Notes: generated from the sequence alone by a model not told the origin. A stretch of DNA of 22,491 nucleotides from Candolleomyces eurysporus (GCA_027579435.1 JANBPK010001339.1:1-22491), one strand, 5' to 3'; positions 1 through 9,750 are shown, numbered from the stretch's first letter. A program made the numbers and translations.

Positions 1-2
1 AC

Positions 3-979
3 AAGAGTCAGTGCGGAACTTGTGGCAAGTTCTGGCATAGGCATCGTCGACCAAGGCCTGTCGAGTACAATCCTGACCCAGACTTCCATTCGGGATTGTT
101 GAAGAAGGAAGTAGAGGCTAAAGCACCGGCGTCGAAGAAGAAGGGGAGGGGTGCGGCTGCAGCGGCGGCCGCGGCTGCGATCAGTGCGGCGCTGGCTGAA
201 TCCACACCGGCTGCGTCTGAAGCCCATACCCCAGCTGGAAGGAACGGCATGGATACTGAGGCGCCTACACCGAGGAAGGGAGAGGATGACGACGATAGGG
301 CTATGTCACCCGTGTCGACAGCCTCCAGTGCGTCTGAGGCACCGCTTGCGCAGAAGGTCAAGATGAACGGGAGCCCACATAAAAAGGACAGCCGTGATGA
401 GGAGAAGAGGAAGGAGAGGGAGAAGGATAGGGAATTGAAAGAAAAGGTTGCTGCACCACTTGCCCTGACGAGGTTGGAGCCCTCGTCGTCAACGCCCGCT
501 AACGCTCCATCTTCGGGGGCGCCTTCGAACGCACAGAGACCCTGGGTACGTTTCTCAACCGAATATTTACGTCTTGGACTTTGCTCACGTTTACCCTTTG
601 TAGCCGCCTGAATGGCTCACGAGTGCGATGCAAGCGATGCAAAAGAAATACCCCAACGACAAGTTCGACGTTATACTTCGTAAAACGGCGTCCAGCACAC
701 CCGAGTGGCGGATTAAATGCCTGGATTGCCCCGGAAAAGTGAGTTTATTATTTGTGTAAGAGTTGAACAACGTTTGTTTATAAGACTCCTCAGCTATATA
801 CCCCTGGCCCGAACGAGACCTTGACCAATTATGAAGTACATCTCAAAAACCGACAGCATCGTCAACGAGTCAACCAACGGTTGGGCATCGCCCCTCCCAG
901 CACTGGTAACTCGACACCTGGAAGCGGTCCTGGATCGTCTTCAACGAAGACACCATCGTCGAAAGCACCGCCATCGTGA
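3..979 (+). CDS. 3' end of a probable chromatin-associated zinc-finger protein (BAH/PHD Snt2-like?), partial
   Basis: The 5' end lies outside the window. Three exons read through: 3-545, 604-738 and 794-979 (stop TGA 977-979), giving 287 visible residues; introns are GTACGT...TAG (546-603) and GTGAGT...CAG (739-793). The visible part opens with a CxxCGKFWHRHRRPRP knuckle resembling half of a GATA-type or treble-clef finger. Next comes a poly-Ala, Lys/Glu-rich disordered region (about residues 40-180). It ends with a well-ordered tail containing STPEWRIKCLDCPGK and EVHLKNRQHRQRV, which together give C-x2-C and H-x5-H spacing like a U1/matrin zinc finger; a Ser/Pro/Gly tail follows. From memory this tail resembles basidiomycete BAH/PHD chromatin regulators of the Snt2 type, but no BAH, PHD or SANT domain is visible here. 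The exon structure is solid; the family name is tentative. Confidence 0.72.
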
Positions 980-1732
980 CGATGATATTTTCTCTGTTAC
1001 AAATTACTGTACTATGTTTTTCCCTACTACCTGTGTTGGACCACCGCTATGATTCGCTCTTCATTCTCCTAACCACGCACTCTTCAATCGCTTTCGCGTT
1101 TGTTAATATATCTCTACTCTTTTTTGTGTTTTTTTTTCTCATCCGTCCTCTTGTTTGACTCTGTGGTTGCGTACACTCTACTCGTCTGTCATCTCCCTGT
1201 TGTTACTCTGCTATAAATTCTACGGCCGTCTTCCTTCACTTGTTAGATTGTTTCTTGTATAGTTTTCTGTGTATCCTCGACATCTCAATCTTTGCCTTTT
1301 AACTCCATTTGAATCGCCTATACTTGAGTGCCGTTACACTGGTAAGGTGAGAACCCCACCTGGGCAAACGCAACCTCCCTATTGTCCACCAACATGGAGT
1401 CCGTGACAATACTGGTAGTTCGCTTGAATACCATCGTGTGATGTCCGTGAATCTGACTGGCCAGTTCCAGTTGACAAAGAGAAATTGGTCTTGTTGTGCT
1501 TTGTTGTGGAAGTCACTGTCTCGGATAGCTAGCCTCATGCTCTCTTCTCGTTCGAATAAGGTTCAAGCCACTGGGTTCGATTCACAAACATATACGCTTC
1601 TGCTATGACGTCGACGCCGTGTCGCCGTTGCTGAGCTTATAGGTCAAGCCTCCCAAAATGCGCTTAACGTTCACCGTGTCATCGCAGAATGAGAACTCCG
1701 TTGCTTCTTGCTCTGGTGCCAACCGGGATCGT
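980..1732. other. Intergenic: 3' UTR of the upstream gene and spacer
   Basis: The first 300 bases are T/C-rich with runs of T (around 1120-1140), as expected for a fungal 3' UTR. No spliced reading frame with recognisable content was found on either strand. The 79-codon minus-strand frame at 1299-1538 has no family resemblance and no clear start context. Confidence 0.6.
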
Positions 1733-1733
1733 C

Positions 1734-1764
1734 ATTGGCCGATTGGCCATCCACTCGTATATAA
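1734..1764 (+). promoter_or_regulatory. Putative core promoter: two inverted CCAAT boxes and a TATA box
   Basis: ATTGG (CCAAT on the minus strand) occurs twice, at 1734-1738 and 1742-1746, followed by TATATAA at 1758-1764. A start site about 30 bases downstream of the TATA box would leave a short leader before the ATG at 1827. This argues against the in-frame ATG at 1689. Confidence 0.5.
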
Positions 1765-1826
1765 GCCTTAGGAACTGGAGCGGGAATGCCTTGTCTTCTT
1801 TGTTCTCTCACGTCGAGTGCCCCACC

Positions 1827-3398
1827 ATGGCGTCAACAGCAGCACCTCCGAGTCTGACCTACGATGAAGTCCTGCAAATCATCGAGCGCTGGAAAACAGA
1901 GGGAATAACGGACGAAGAGAGGGATCCCTTCCTTGAAGCTGCCGTTGGAGCGACTAGTCGCACTGACTTGCAAGGCTTCCAGGAAATTATCAGTGGCATC
2001 GCGGACTCGGCAAAGAAGATCGATGCCGCTTTCGACCAAGTCGACAGCAGCTTTACATGGATAACGACTTTGGAGCTGGTGGTGCAGTATCCAGATATTC
2101 TCAACTATTATGCACAGTGGAAAGGCTATAAGGACGTGAGTATGGCAGATCCAGGTTGACCTTCCCCTGATTCTTGTTTGTATGGTCAGCGATGGAGGTC
2201 TTGCTTGCACCAATCGTTCAATGTCGCAGATGAGAGCATCGACATTCTTAAACGTAAGTCGTTCAACTTGATCTTAACTTGGGACTACTGATAGTGAGAT
2301 GTACTTCCAGGCTTCGATCAGGTTTACCTCTCCCAGGTGGAGAATATTCAGACCGAACAGGATCGTTTGAATGCAATCGAGGCTTTGCAACAGTTTATCG
2401 TTCGTTTCTCCATCTCTTGTTCCCTCAGCAGCTCCTAACTGTTCCCGATTCAGGACGAAAAGCATGATCACTCTGACACAATGTCCAGAGATTTCCTTGA
2501 CCTCAAGCGCGACATACAGTATTTTGTCGAAAAGTTTGGTCAATGGGTCGCTGAAAAAGGGTTGATTGTGGATGCGATCACGATCGCCCTCAAGTCTCTG
2601 ATAGACTCCATTCAAAAAGAAATTGAAGAGTGCGTGTTCGAATTCGCAATAATGATAATAGCCTCTCGTTCATTTGTCTCCTAGCATTGATGCACTGGTA
2701 GGTATACCTATCCGGATAACAAGGGGCTACCTCTCATCCTTTTAGATCCGATACGTGAAAGAATCCCTTGCCATTGCCGGCAGTTCCTTTAACGTGAGCA
2801 TCTAATCAGTTTGAGTTTTCATCGACCTTGACACACAAGTGGACAGTATATGATATGTTTGGACCTCATGGCTTCCGTGAACATCATGATACTTCAGATG
2901 CAACGACAAGGTTCGTCCATTTCAAAATCCAAGAATGGAAAGGACTAGAACCTATTCGAACAGAGAAGGTACAGACGATGCGCGATCTGCAAGCCATCCT
3001 CCAAGTCTTTCAGCAAACCCCAATCGCACAGCTCAAGACCAAACTTGACATCTGGAGGCCAGATACTTTACTCATGTGCGATCAGCTCGTTCTATTTGCC
3101 GAGTTATGGTCAAACGTGCGTCGATTCAATCTCGAATCATTTTTAGTCGCAGAGGTTGACAGCAAGCAAACCATTTCAGATTCGGAGCCAAGCAGTCCAA
3201 TTCCGTTCTATCATTCAGTCCGGGATGGACGCAGCAACAAATATGGTGAGATTGAAGTTCGAGGGCCTCGAATGGCGTTTTATTACTGACTGCACGTTCC
3301 AGGGATTCAAGAAACAAATCAAGCTTGCGAGAGAAGTCTGCACACCCCTGCAGGACGGCTTGAAAAAGTATAAGACAAATCTAGCTAGCTGGGCTTGA
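1827..3398 (+). CDS. Hypothetical alpha-helical protein, nine exons
   Basis: I do not recognise the family. The ATG at 1827 sits in CCACCATGG, 63 bases past a TATA box. Exons: 1827-2135, 2190-2253, 2311-2399, 2454-2629, 2685-2697 (13 bases), 2746-2793, 2840-3115, 3180-3245 and 3303-3398, about 378 residues. Introns are 46-64 bases with GT donors; the intron ending at 2839 uses an AAG acceptor. The 57-base intron 3246-3302 is in frame and stop-free, so a 397-residue form is possible. The protein reads as long amphipathic helices rich in D/E/K and leucine, with no signal peptide, no zinc ligands and no catalytic motif. This architecture is compatible with a coiled-coil scaffold or a helical-bundle membrane-active protein; both are guesses. 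A decayed copy of its 3' third lies beyond the neighbouring NLR. An upstream in-frame ATG (1689) would add a hydrophobic N-terminus but lies before the TATA box. Confidence 0.65.
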
Positions 3399-3503
3399 TT
3401 GATCGTGACTCCAGCTTTGGTCGAATGATGTGTTTTTCTCCTTTTAATGAATTCAAATCTAGGATCCCAACTCCCGCCTTTCTACAACTGAAATACTTCG
3501 GCT
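3030..3503 (+). repeat. Source copy of a dispersed direct duplication (partner 7753-8245)
   Basis: This block covers the last exons and 3' flank of the helical gene. It aligns nearly base for base with 7753-8245, including introns and about 100 bases past the stop codon. Both copies start at AGCTCAAGACC and end at a TTCGGCT. Introns and 3' flank are shared, so the duplication was at the DNA level rather than through mRNA. Confidence 0.85.
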
Positions 3504-4194
3504 ATGCTGTATATGAGAATCTCAGTGAGGCAATGAATAAATTAAAATATAAAACAAAAAAGAAAAAGAAATTCATCTTGTGGTCAGGAGCGAACACCGA
3601 CGACGAGGAGATTCGGCACACCTCATCCTTGCACTCCGGTATGTCAATTCAATGCAGGGAGGTCCGAGATACATTTTCGCAGAATCGGAGTCGGGGGCGC
3701 TTCCCTCGCCTGTTTGACCCTCAAATCACGACGACATGAACCTCACGTACCCCAAATGCACTATAGTTAATACCAGTCCTCCATCCCTCTGGCCAAATTG
3801 GAGGTTGATCATCATCAATTTACTCGTTTCATCCCAACCACCTCATTCGCTTGCCAATTCCCTATCGAATGCCCCGGACCTGGATAGAGTGCAACCCGGT
3901 GCGGCCTTGCATTTACGGACAATGATATTACGAGCCTGAGCACCCAGCAGGCCAATCATGAATACATGACCTGCCGTAACTGTAATAAACTGTATGTGGG
4001 AAACCGAGGTCAACAGCAGTTTGATTTGAGGCCAACATACTTTAGCGATTCAGGTGGCTTGCCTCTCTTCCCCCATCATCCCTTCGCTAAAACTCTCTAG
4101 CGCCTATCTACTCTATCCACACTTTCCCCAACATCCCAAAGACGCACCTTAGGCTGAAAGCATCCAACTGCGCTCCTACCATCAACTAGTATCG
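3504..4194. other. Intergenic: A-rich tract and promoter region of the NLR gene
   Basis: An A-rich stretch (about 3538-3572) follows the duplicated block. From about 4060 to 4190 the plus strand is pyrimidine-rich, as in many fungal promoters and leaders. No coding frame with recognisable content was found. Confidence 0.5.
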
Positions 4195-4271
4195 GTAAGT
4201 ATCAGCATGGCTTGCACTGCCCACAGTCATCTCTCTTGATTTGACTCTGTGACTGACCTTTCTTTGTTCAG
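4195..4271 (+). other. Putative 5' UTR intron of the NLR gene
   Basis: A perfect GTAAGT donor at 4195 pairs with a TTGTTCAG acceptor ending at 4271, six bases before the ATG at 4278. The region upstream of the donor has no ATG in frame with the NLR, so this intron would lie in the leader. Confidence 0.5.
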
Positions 4272-4277
4272 GTGCCA

Positions 4278-7072
4278 ATGAACGTCTTTACAGGATCCCA
4301 AAATGCGCACGTAGAACATATGGTCAACTACCAGATCGAGGGAGGCTTCCACGGTTCCCTTATCAGCGCCGAGCAGAGAAGTAGGTCGTGGATCTATCAA
4401 TTTCTTCATCGATCGTCTGAAAATCGTTGTAATTCACCTTTAGCCTTATTCGACATTCTTCAACCCATCACCGATGCATCCCATACTCGCAATAGAAAAC
4501 GATCACCCCCCGACTCTGCTTGCTTTCCTGGTACCAGGTTACAAGTGGTCGAGAATGTCAACAACTGGGCAAGGAGCGAGATCACAACTGTGGCGGAGCC
4601 TCATGTGCGCTGGATGCATGGATATGTCGGGTCTGGAAAGTCTTCCATATCTCAGGAGGTCTGTGAGACGTCCAAGCGGGAGGATAGGCCGGTTGTGAGC
4701 TTCTTTTTCTTCCGAAATGCGGGCGATAGGAGCAAGATTTGGAGGCTTCCGACGACTTTAGCAAGCCAGATGGCAGCGGTTATCCCCCAGACAGAACCCT
4801 TGATACGCGAAGCTATACAACGCAACCCGGCATTGCTGTCACCCCCCGGGGAAGCCGTTTCCCTACAAGACCGGATGCAGTGCTTGGTCTATCAACCATT
4901 CAGAGCCCTCGTTCGGAGGAAGACAAGGGTCGGGGCGTTGGCGCAAGGCCCATTCCTTATGGTGCTGGATGGGTTGGACGAGTGCGATGACAAAGACGAA
5001 GTCCAGGAGCTCATCGACGGAATGCTGGCATTCTTCAACAGCGACCCCCTTACTCCCCTCCGCGTTTTTATCACGAGCCGGGTCGAAGAGCACATCCAAT
5101 CCCGCTTAGATGTTCCAGCAGTCAGGTTGGACAACCTTGTGGACCATTGCTTGGACGATGACATCGCCACCTTCTTGGAAATCCTTTTCGAGGATGGATG
5201 TAGGCGGAACTCGATTATCCGAGCATTCGTTCGGCAGCACGGACAGTGGCCTACCCAGAGCGACCGACGCAAACTTGTCAAACATATCNGGGGGATCCTT
5301 TATTTTCGCCTCAGCCGTTTTTAAATTCATTATGGCAGTGAACGCGGAAGCAAACGACCCACGAACGCCGATGGATCGCCTTCCCTTGGCCCTCGAGATG
5401 AATCCTGGCCTCGATGGGCTTTACGCACAAACATTGGCCCGCTCTCAGCACCTCCCCCACTTCTCCGATATCATATCAACCATCGCAGTGCTTCAGGCAC
5501 CGCTTTCGACATCGGCGATCGCAGAGCTCCTCGGAATCCATATATACGAGGTTATCAATGTCCTCGTGAATTTGCAGGCAATCATTCAGATTCCAGGAAC
5601 AGACGACATACCCGTCACACTCTGCCACACCTCTCTTCGCGACTTCCTGACTACCCAAAGTCGTTCGGGCGATTTCTTTGCGCACCCGTCCCATCATGTC
5701 CGCCTCGTCCTTCGTTTACTTGAGTGTAAACTCAAGTATGTACGACAAGACCCAGGGTTGTTTGTTTGCTCTGGCAAACAGATTCCTGCCGTTGCGCACT
5801 ATGCTTTTGCATATTTGACTTACCATTTGAACGGCGGGGTGGGCTGCTTCAAGCCATCGGAGTACAGCTCCGTTGTCCACCTCTGTCGTGAGGCACTTGC
5901 ACTCCAACCTGGGACTCCCAAGCCGATTGCAGTCCTGGCTACTGTATTTCGTGATCGTGCCGGTCAAACCGGGTCTCTCACGGACTCGGACGAAGCCATT
6001 TCCCTGCATCGTGAAGCACTCGAACTTCGACCATCGCCTCATCCGGACCGCATATTTTTACTCCACGGCCTCTGCAATGCACTCTTGGACCATTATTGGC
6101 TTACAGGAAGCATGGCTGACCTTGACGAGGCCATTTCTGCGTATCGTGAAGTACTCGAAGTTCAACCGTCGTCTGATCCGCATCACCCATACTCACTCAA
6201 CGCTCTTGGTCATATACTCCTAAGTCGTCATAAACACACAGGATCCACGGCTGACCTTGAGGAGGCCATTTCCCTGCTTCGTGAAGCACTCGGACATCGA
6301 CCATCGCCACATCCGGAACGCTCGCTTCCCCTCAACGATCTTGGCGTTGCACTCACGGATCGCTATAGGCTCACAGGAACCGTGGCTGACCTTGAGGAGG
6401 CCATTTCCTTGCTTCGTGAAGCAATCAAACTTCGACCATCCCCTAATCCGGATCGCTCAGACTCCCTCAACAATCTTGGCAATGCACTCGTGAAACATCA
6501 CAAGTACACAGGAACCCTGGCCAAACTCGAAGAGGCTATTGCTCTGCACCGTGAAGCACTCGAACTTCGAGCATTGCCTCATCCATATCACTCAGAATCC
6601 CTCAACGAACTCGGCCTTGCGCTCCTCGAATATTATTATTGCGCGAGAATCATGGCTGATCTTGACGAGGCCATTTCCATTTTCCGCAAAGTGCTTGAAC
6701 TTCGACCATCGTCTCACCCACGTCGCTCAGTTCCACTCCACTACCTTGTCATATCCCTCCAAGTCATGTACAAAGAAACTCGCGCACTCTCCACCCTCCA
6801 AGAAGCAATAGCTCATTCTGAGGAACTCCTCGCGTATCATTATCCTGTTGGGCACCGGAATCGAGCCAAGTTCCTCCACAATTTGTCTTCTCTCCTCCAG
6901 ATGCGCTCTGATGCTACGGGACAAGATAATGCTGCGGGACAAGAGAAATCTTCCCGAGATCGCGACATTGGAAGAAGAGGAAGAAGAAGAACGGTTGTCA
7001 ACTTTATCTCCAGAGTCCGCGACATAATTGTACCAACATCAGTTGGTCGCANGGGGGGACACACTGTCGTGA
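4278..7072 (+). CDS. STAND/NLR protein: NACHT NTPase with C-terminal TPR-like repeats
   Basis: A signal-transducing NTPase of the fungal NLR type, probably cytosolic and involved in non-self recognition or programmed cell death (family knowledge). It opens with MNVFTGSQNAHVEHM, the usual start of mushroom NACHT proteins. Unspliced numbering: Walker A GYVGSGKSS 115-123, Walker B FLMVLDGLDECD 226-237, sensor ITSR near 268, and CHTSLRDFL near 445. TPR-like repeats run from about 570 to 885, and the tail is arginine-rich. A 63-base in-frame, stop-free intron at 4381-4443 (GTAGGT...TTTAG) probably removes 21 residues, giving about 909 aa instead of 930. The N at 5289 breaks the frame; dropping it joins both halves at the conserved GGSFIFASAVFKF. 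Dropping the N at 7052 gives the stop at 7070-7072; keeping it extends the frame to 7161. Splicing at GTGAGT (7069) is another possible end. The repeats are of the kind often followed by a CHAT protease domain, but none is present here. Confidence 0.88.
5986..6930 (+). repeat. Seven tandem 135-base (45-residue) TPR-like repeats
   Basis: Units begin at 5986, 6121, 6256, 6391, 6526, 6661 and 6796, at an exact 135-base spacing. The core of each encodes a variant of DLEEAISLLREALELRPS, followed by HPDRS.SLNNLG.AL. The central units are also very similar at DNA level; the first and last are more diverged. The repeats sit in the C-terminal, ligand-sensing half of the NLR. Confidence 0.85.
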
Positions 7073-7752
7073 GTTGCATGTACATTGTTTTGTTTCTTTG
7101 GTACAAGATTGCTTGGACACTAGCGAAGCCTGTCTGTCTATCCATTCATCAGACGCCATGAACTTCCCGTCCTGTTCCATTTACCGCTGTCTATCNTTTT
7201 TTTTTAGTTACCTTTTGCATGTCTTTGTAGATGTAGATGGATTCTTCATTATAGCAGGACGCTGGGAATCTCAACGGGTGATCTTCGATCAGTCCGCAAG
7301 TCTGTCGTCCAAGGTCCTTTGGTTGGCGTCGACTAACGGAATCCTTATTGTAAGGAAGAAAAGAGCATAAAAATTAAATTATACTGTGCATCCTCGGTTA
7401 ACTTTGAACATTTCAATTTCCCTCCTCGAAACTCTTGACCTCTCGGACCAGTGCCATGAGCCCGACGAAAGAACGGAGAAGAGTTTATGGACATTAAATT
7501 CATCACGTCTCTACACAAAAGTGTCAATTTGATCCACTATATGTATGTATGAACATTGGTGGCAAGCCCTTTGGTTTGGGACTTTCTTAAAATTGGGCTT
7601 TCTAAAATATGGTATACCGCAAGTCGGATAGAACCATGGAGGAGAAAACCAGTGGAAGTGGATGCCAAGAAAGAATCAAGCACGTCATAGAAGAGGATGT
7701 AGTCGTAGGGGAGGAAGGCGCGAGCGTGGACGTGGAGGCTGAGAGAATAACG
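7073..7752. other. Spacer between the NLR and the duplicated fragment
   Basis: This is the NLR 3' region with an N before a T run (7196), then AT-rich sequence to about 7610. A purine-rich 140-base stretch (7610-7750) follows, open in one frame (7609-7869) but with no recognisable protein. I see no gene I would defend here; extra short 3' exons of the NLR cannot be excluded. Confidence 0.5.
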
Positions 7753-8245
7753 AGCTCAAGACCAAACTCGACATCTGGAGGCCAGATATTTTACTCATGT
7801 GCGATCAGCTCGTTCTATTTACCGAGTTATGGGCAAACGTGTGTCGATTCAATCTCGAATCACTTCTAGTCGAGGAGGTTGACAGCAAGCGAACAATTGC
7901 AATTCGGAGCCAAGCAGTAGAATTCCGTCCTTTCATTCAGTCCGGCATGGACGCGGCAAAAAAAATGGTGAGATTGAAGTTCAAGAGCCTCGAATGGCGT
8001 TGAGCTACTGACTGCACGTTCCAAGGTTCCAAGGATTCAAGAAGCAAGTCAAGCTTGCGAGAGAAGTCTGCACACCTGTGCAGGTCGGCTTGAGAAAGTA
8101 TCAGGCAAATATAGCTAGCTGGGCTTGAATGATTGTGGCTACGGCTTCGGTCGAATGGCTTTCGAAACATATGTTTTTCTTTTGCTGATAAATTCAAATC
8201 TGGGATCCCGAACTCCCGTTTTTCTACAACTGAAATATTTCGGCT
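7753..8245 (+). pseudogene. 5'-truncated, decayed copy of the helical gene's 3' end
   Basis: Aligns throughout with 3030-3503. The first two thirds of the gene and its promoter are missing. The acceptor of the intron corresponding to 3116-3179 has changed from AG to CA (about 7900-7901). The region corresponding to the last intron's acceptor carries a short TTCCAAG duplication (about 8022-8035), and an in-frame stop follows GLEWR-like sequence. The terminal exon and its TGA are still well preserved, so the copy is not ancient. Orientation is the same as the source. Confidence 0.8.
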
Positions 8246-9365
8246 GTCACCCTGTAGAGTTCTCCGTAGAAACGAAAGTCAGAGCCATATGTGGTCCCAC
8301 ATGAATTAGTTTGTGTGCGCACTAAATTTCCAGTATACTCTCGAGACCAGATCCAATCAAAGTGCTGTAGACCTCCTCTGCTTGCACCCTTGGATGCTTG
8401 AACCTGAGGGTAGCACAACAAAGAGGCAGCGGTCCCCGGCGGGTCCTACAATGGGCGTCTAATTTGTCAGCTGCTGCAGACCGGGGCGGATGAATCCCAA
8501 GAGGGCTGGTTCTACGAATTCCTCGATTTGACCTTCTCTGCGCTCACGGCAAAGCGCCCACGAGTGTTTTACAGTCCGGATTAGTTCCTAAGATAGGTGC
8601 TGAGAGAGCCCTTCAGAAGCCCTTCTACGACAACTCAAATTCCATCATGTGCCAATCGCATCATCCCTAACAGCGCCGGGTAAACATGCGATCTCCTTAT
8701 TTCATAGGTGATGTAGGTATGTCGACTAGAAAGGGCTACACATAGCTCTCATCATACGGGCCCGGGGATCATCGTTCTCGACAGAATAAAAACTTCCCCC
8801 AACTTCGTGACGTGCCCTCTTGATCACAGCTCCCCACATATACGGTCTCACTCCAGATATCTGAGGGTAGTATTGAGATCTGTGTATACGCCCGATGCCT
8901 CTCAATTTCATGCTCTTCTTCGAGAGGCTTGGTCAATCTCGATGTCGAGAGCGCACACAGGCAGTTGACATAGTGCCCCTCAAAGTCACAAAAGGTGTGC
9001 AGATTCCCCGACTTTGTGATTCGCGAGGCAGTCGTTCGCCTTAGATACGCGCTGCATTTAGGGTTTGGGTACAGAATGTGGTCCACATGCCTGATTGTGG
9101 AGCGTGGTGCCGTATCTTGACAATGATAGGTGGACGCACAGAGCGTCGTTACCTGTTCATGAGGGATGGCAATGTCAGATATTTGGTAAAGGTTCCTATC
9201 CATACGTGATGACAGTATCCGATGCTGAGTTTAGTATGTGCAACCAATTTAAGGTTTTCATTAAGGCGGTTTTCATGGAGGCGGTTCGTTCACTACGGGC
9301 CCGCCTAGATGTGGATATTTTTACTTGGGTAGATAAATATGTACTATGAAGTGGACATCAAGTCA
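8246..9365. other. Long stretch without a convincing gene
   Basis: Beyond the duplicated fragment no frame shows recognisable protein content. The longest candidate is a minus-strand frame listed separately. No terminal inverted repeats, tRNA-like clover arms or transposase motifs were seen. Confidence 0.5.
8769..9203 (-). CDS. Weak hypothetical ORF, possibly a relic
   Basis: A 144-codon frame on the minus strand contains a run with repeated cysteine and histidine residues (YPNPKCSAYL, HTFCDFEGHYVNCLCALSTS). The composition is more protein-like than random, and a GTAACG donor with a downstream CAG could make it a second exon. I recognise no family, see no promoter and cannot extend it confidently. 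It may be a gene relic or chance. Confidence 0.18.
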   Translation of the reverse strand: MDRNLYQISDIAIPHEQVTTLCASTYHCQDTAPRSTIRHVDHILYPNPKCSAYLRRTTASRITKSGNLHTFCDFEGHYVNCLCALSTSRLTKPLEEEHEIERHRAYTQISILPSDIWSETVYVGSCDQEGTSRSWGKFLFCRER

Positions 9366-9407
9366 CGAACCGTGAACTGCGAAATGCGAACCGCGAACCT
9401 CGAACCC
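9366..9407 (+). repeat. Six tandem heptamers, consensus CGAACCG
   Basis: Six consecutive 7-mers are CGAACCG, TGAACTG, CGAAATG, CGAACCG, CGAACCT and CGAACCC. The array lies in a non-coding stretch and ends in a G/C-rich segment. Confidence 0.75.
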
Positions 9408-9743
9408 GGTGGGTCGGACTTTGGATGGACGCGCAGCCCGCGGGATCATATATCATATCCTCCCTAACAGGAAGGAAGAAGAGACTGGCAGCGATCTCAG
9501 GTTACTTAAAAAGGTATTCTCATCTGTTTTCAACGTTCCGGATAGCCTACGCAAGCCGTTGGCACCGAAGGATGATCGGAGAAGCATCACACAGCTTCAA
9601 GCCGGTAGAACGCCATAATTACCAAATTTGGACATGCTTGAATGCGCCCTGTCGCTAGCCAAAGCAAACCATATCTTGAGGCACTGAGAGATCCCTGGAG
9701 GCAGTGACCGGATTTGAGGATTGTGGCCGGAGACAATCATGGA
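9408..9743. other. Spacer upstream of the DUF6699-like gene
   Basis: Two overlapping short plus-strand frames (9409-9658) show no recognisable content. The stretch leads directly to a TATA box and is best read as promoter-side intergenic DNA. Confidence 0.45.
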
Positions 9744-9750
9744 TATAAAA
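9744..9750 (+). promoter_or_regulatory. TATA box (TATAAAA)
   Basis: TATAAAA lies in GGATATAAAAGCCCGG. A start site is expected near 9775-9785, where the sequence turns pyrimidine-rich. It serves the DUF6699-like gene downstream. Confidence 0.6.

Noticed and set aside
8..361. 117-codon minus-strand frame rich in Ala/Ser
   Set aside because: Antisense shadow of the poly-Ala and Lys/Glu-rich coding exon.
1574..1583. GGGTTCGATTC resembles a tRNA B box
   Set aside because: The flanking bases do not form a T-arm stem and no A box or acceptor stem is found at the right distance.
1689..1826. Longer start for the helical gene giving a hydrophobic N-terminus
   Set aside because: CCAAT boxes and a TATA box lie inside this stretch, and the ATG at 1827 has a much better context.
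5717..5738. Perfect 9-base inverted repeat with a 4-base loop
   Set aside because: It lies within conserved NLR coding sequence; with no other support it is most simply a chance feature.
5110..7161. NLR split into two genes or a true frameshift pseudogene at 5289
   Set aside because: The break coincides with an N before a G run, and dropping that N restores a conserved family segment exactly.
7609..7869. 86-codon plus-strand frame overlapping the duplicated fragment
   Set aside because: The second half is the pseudogene read in a different frame, and the first half is a purine-rich stretch without recognisable protein.
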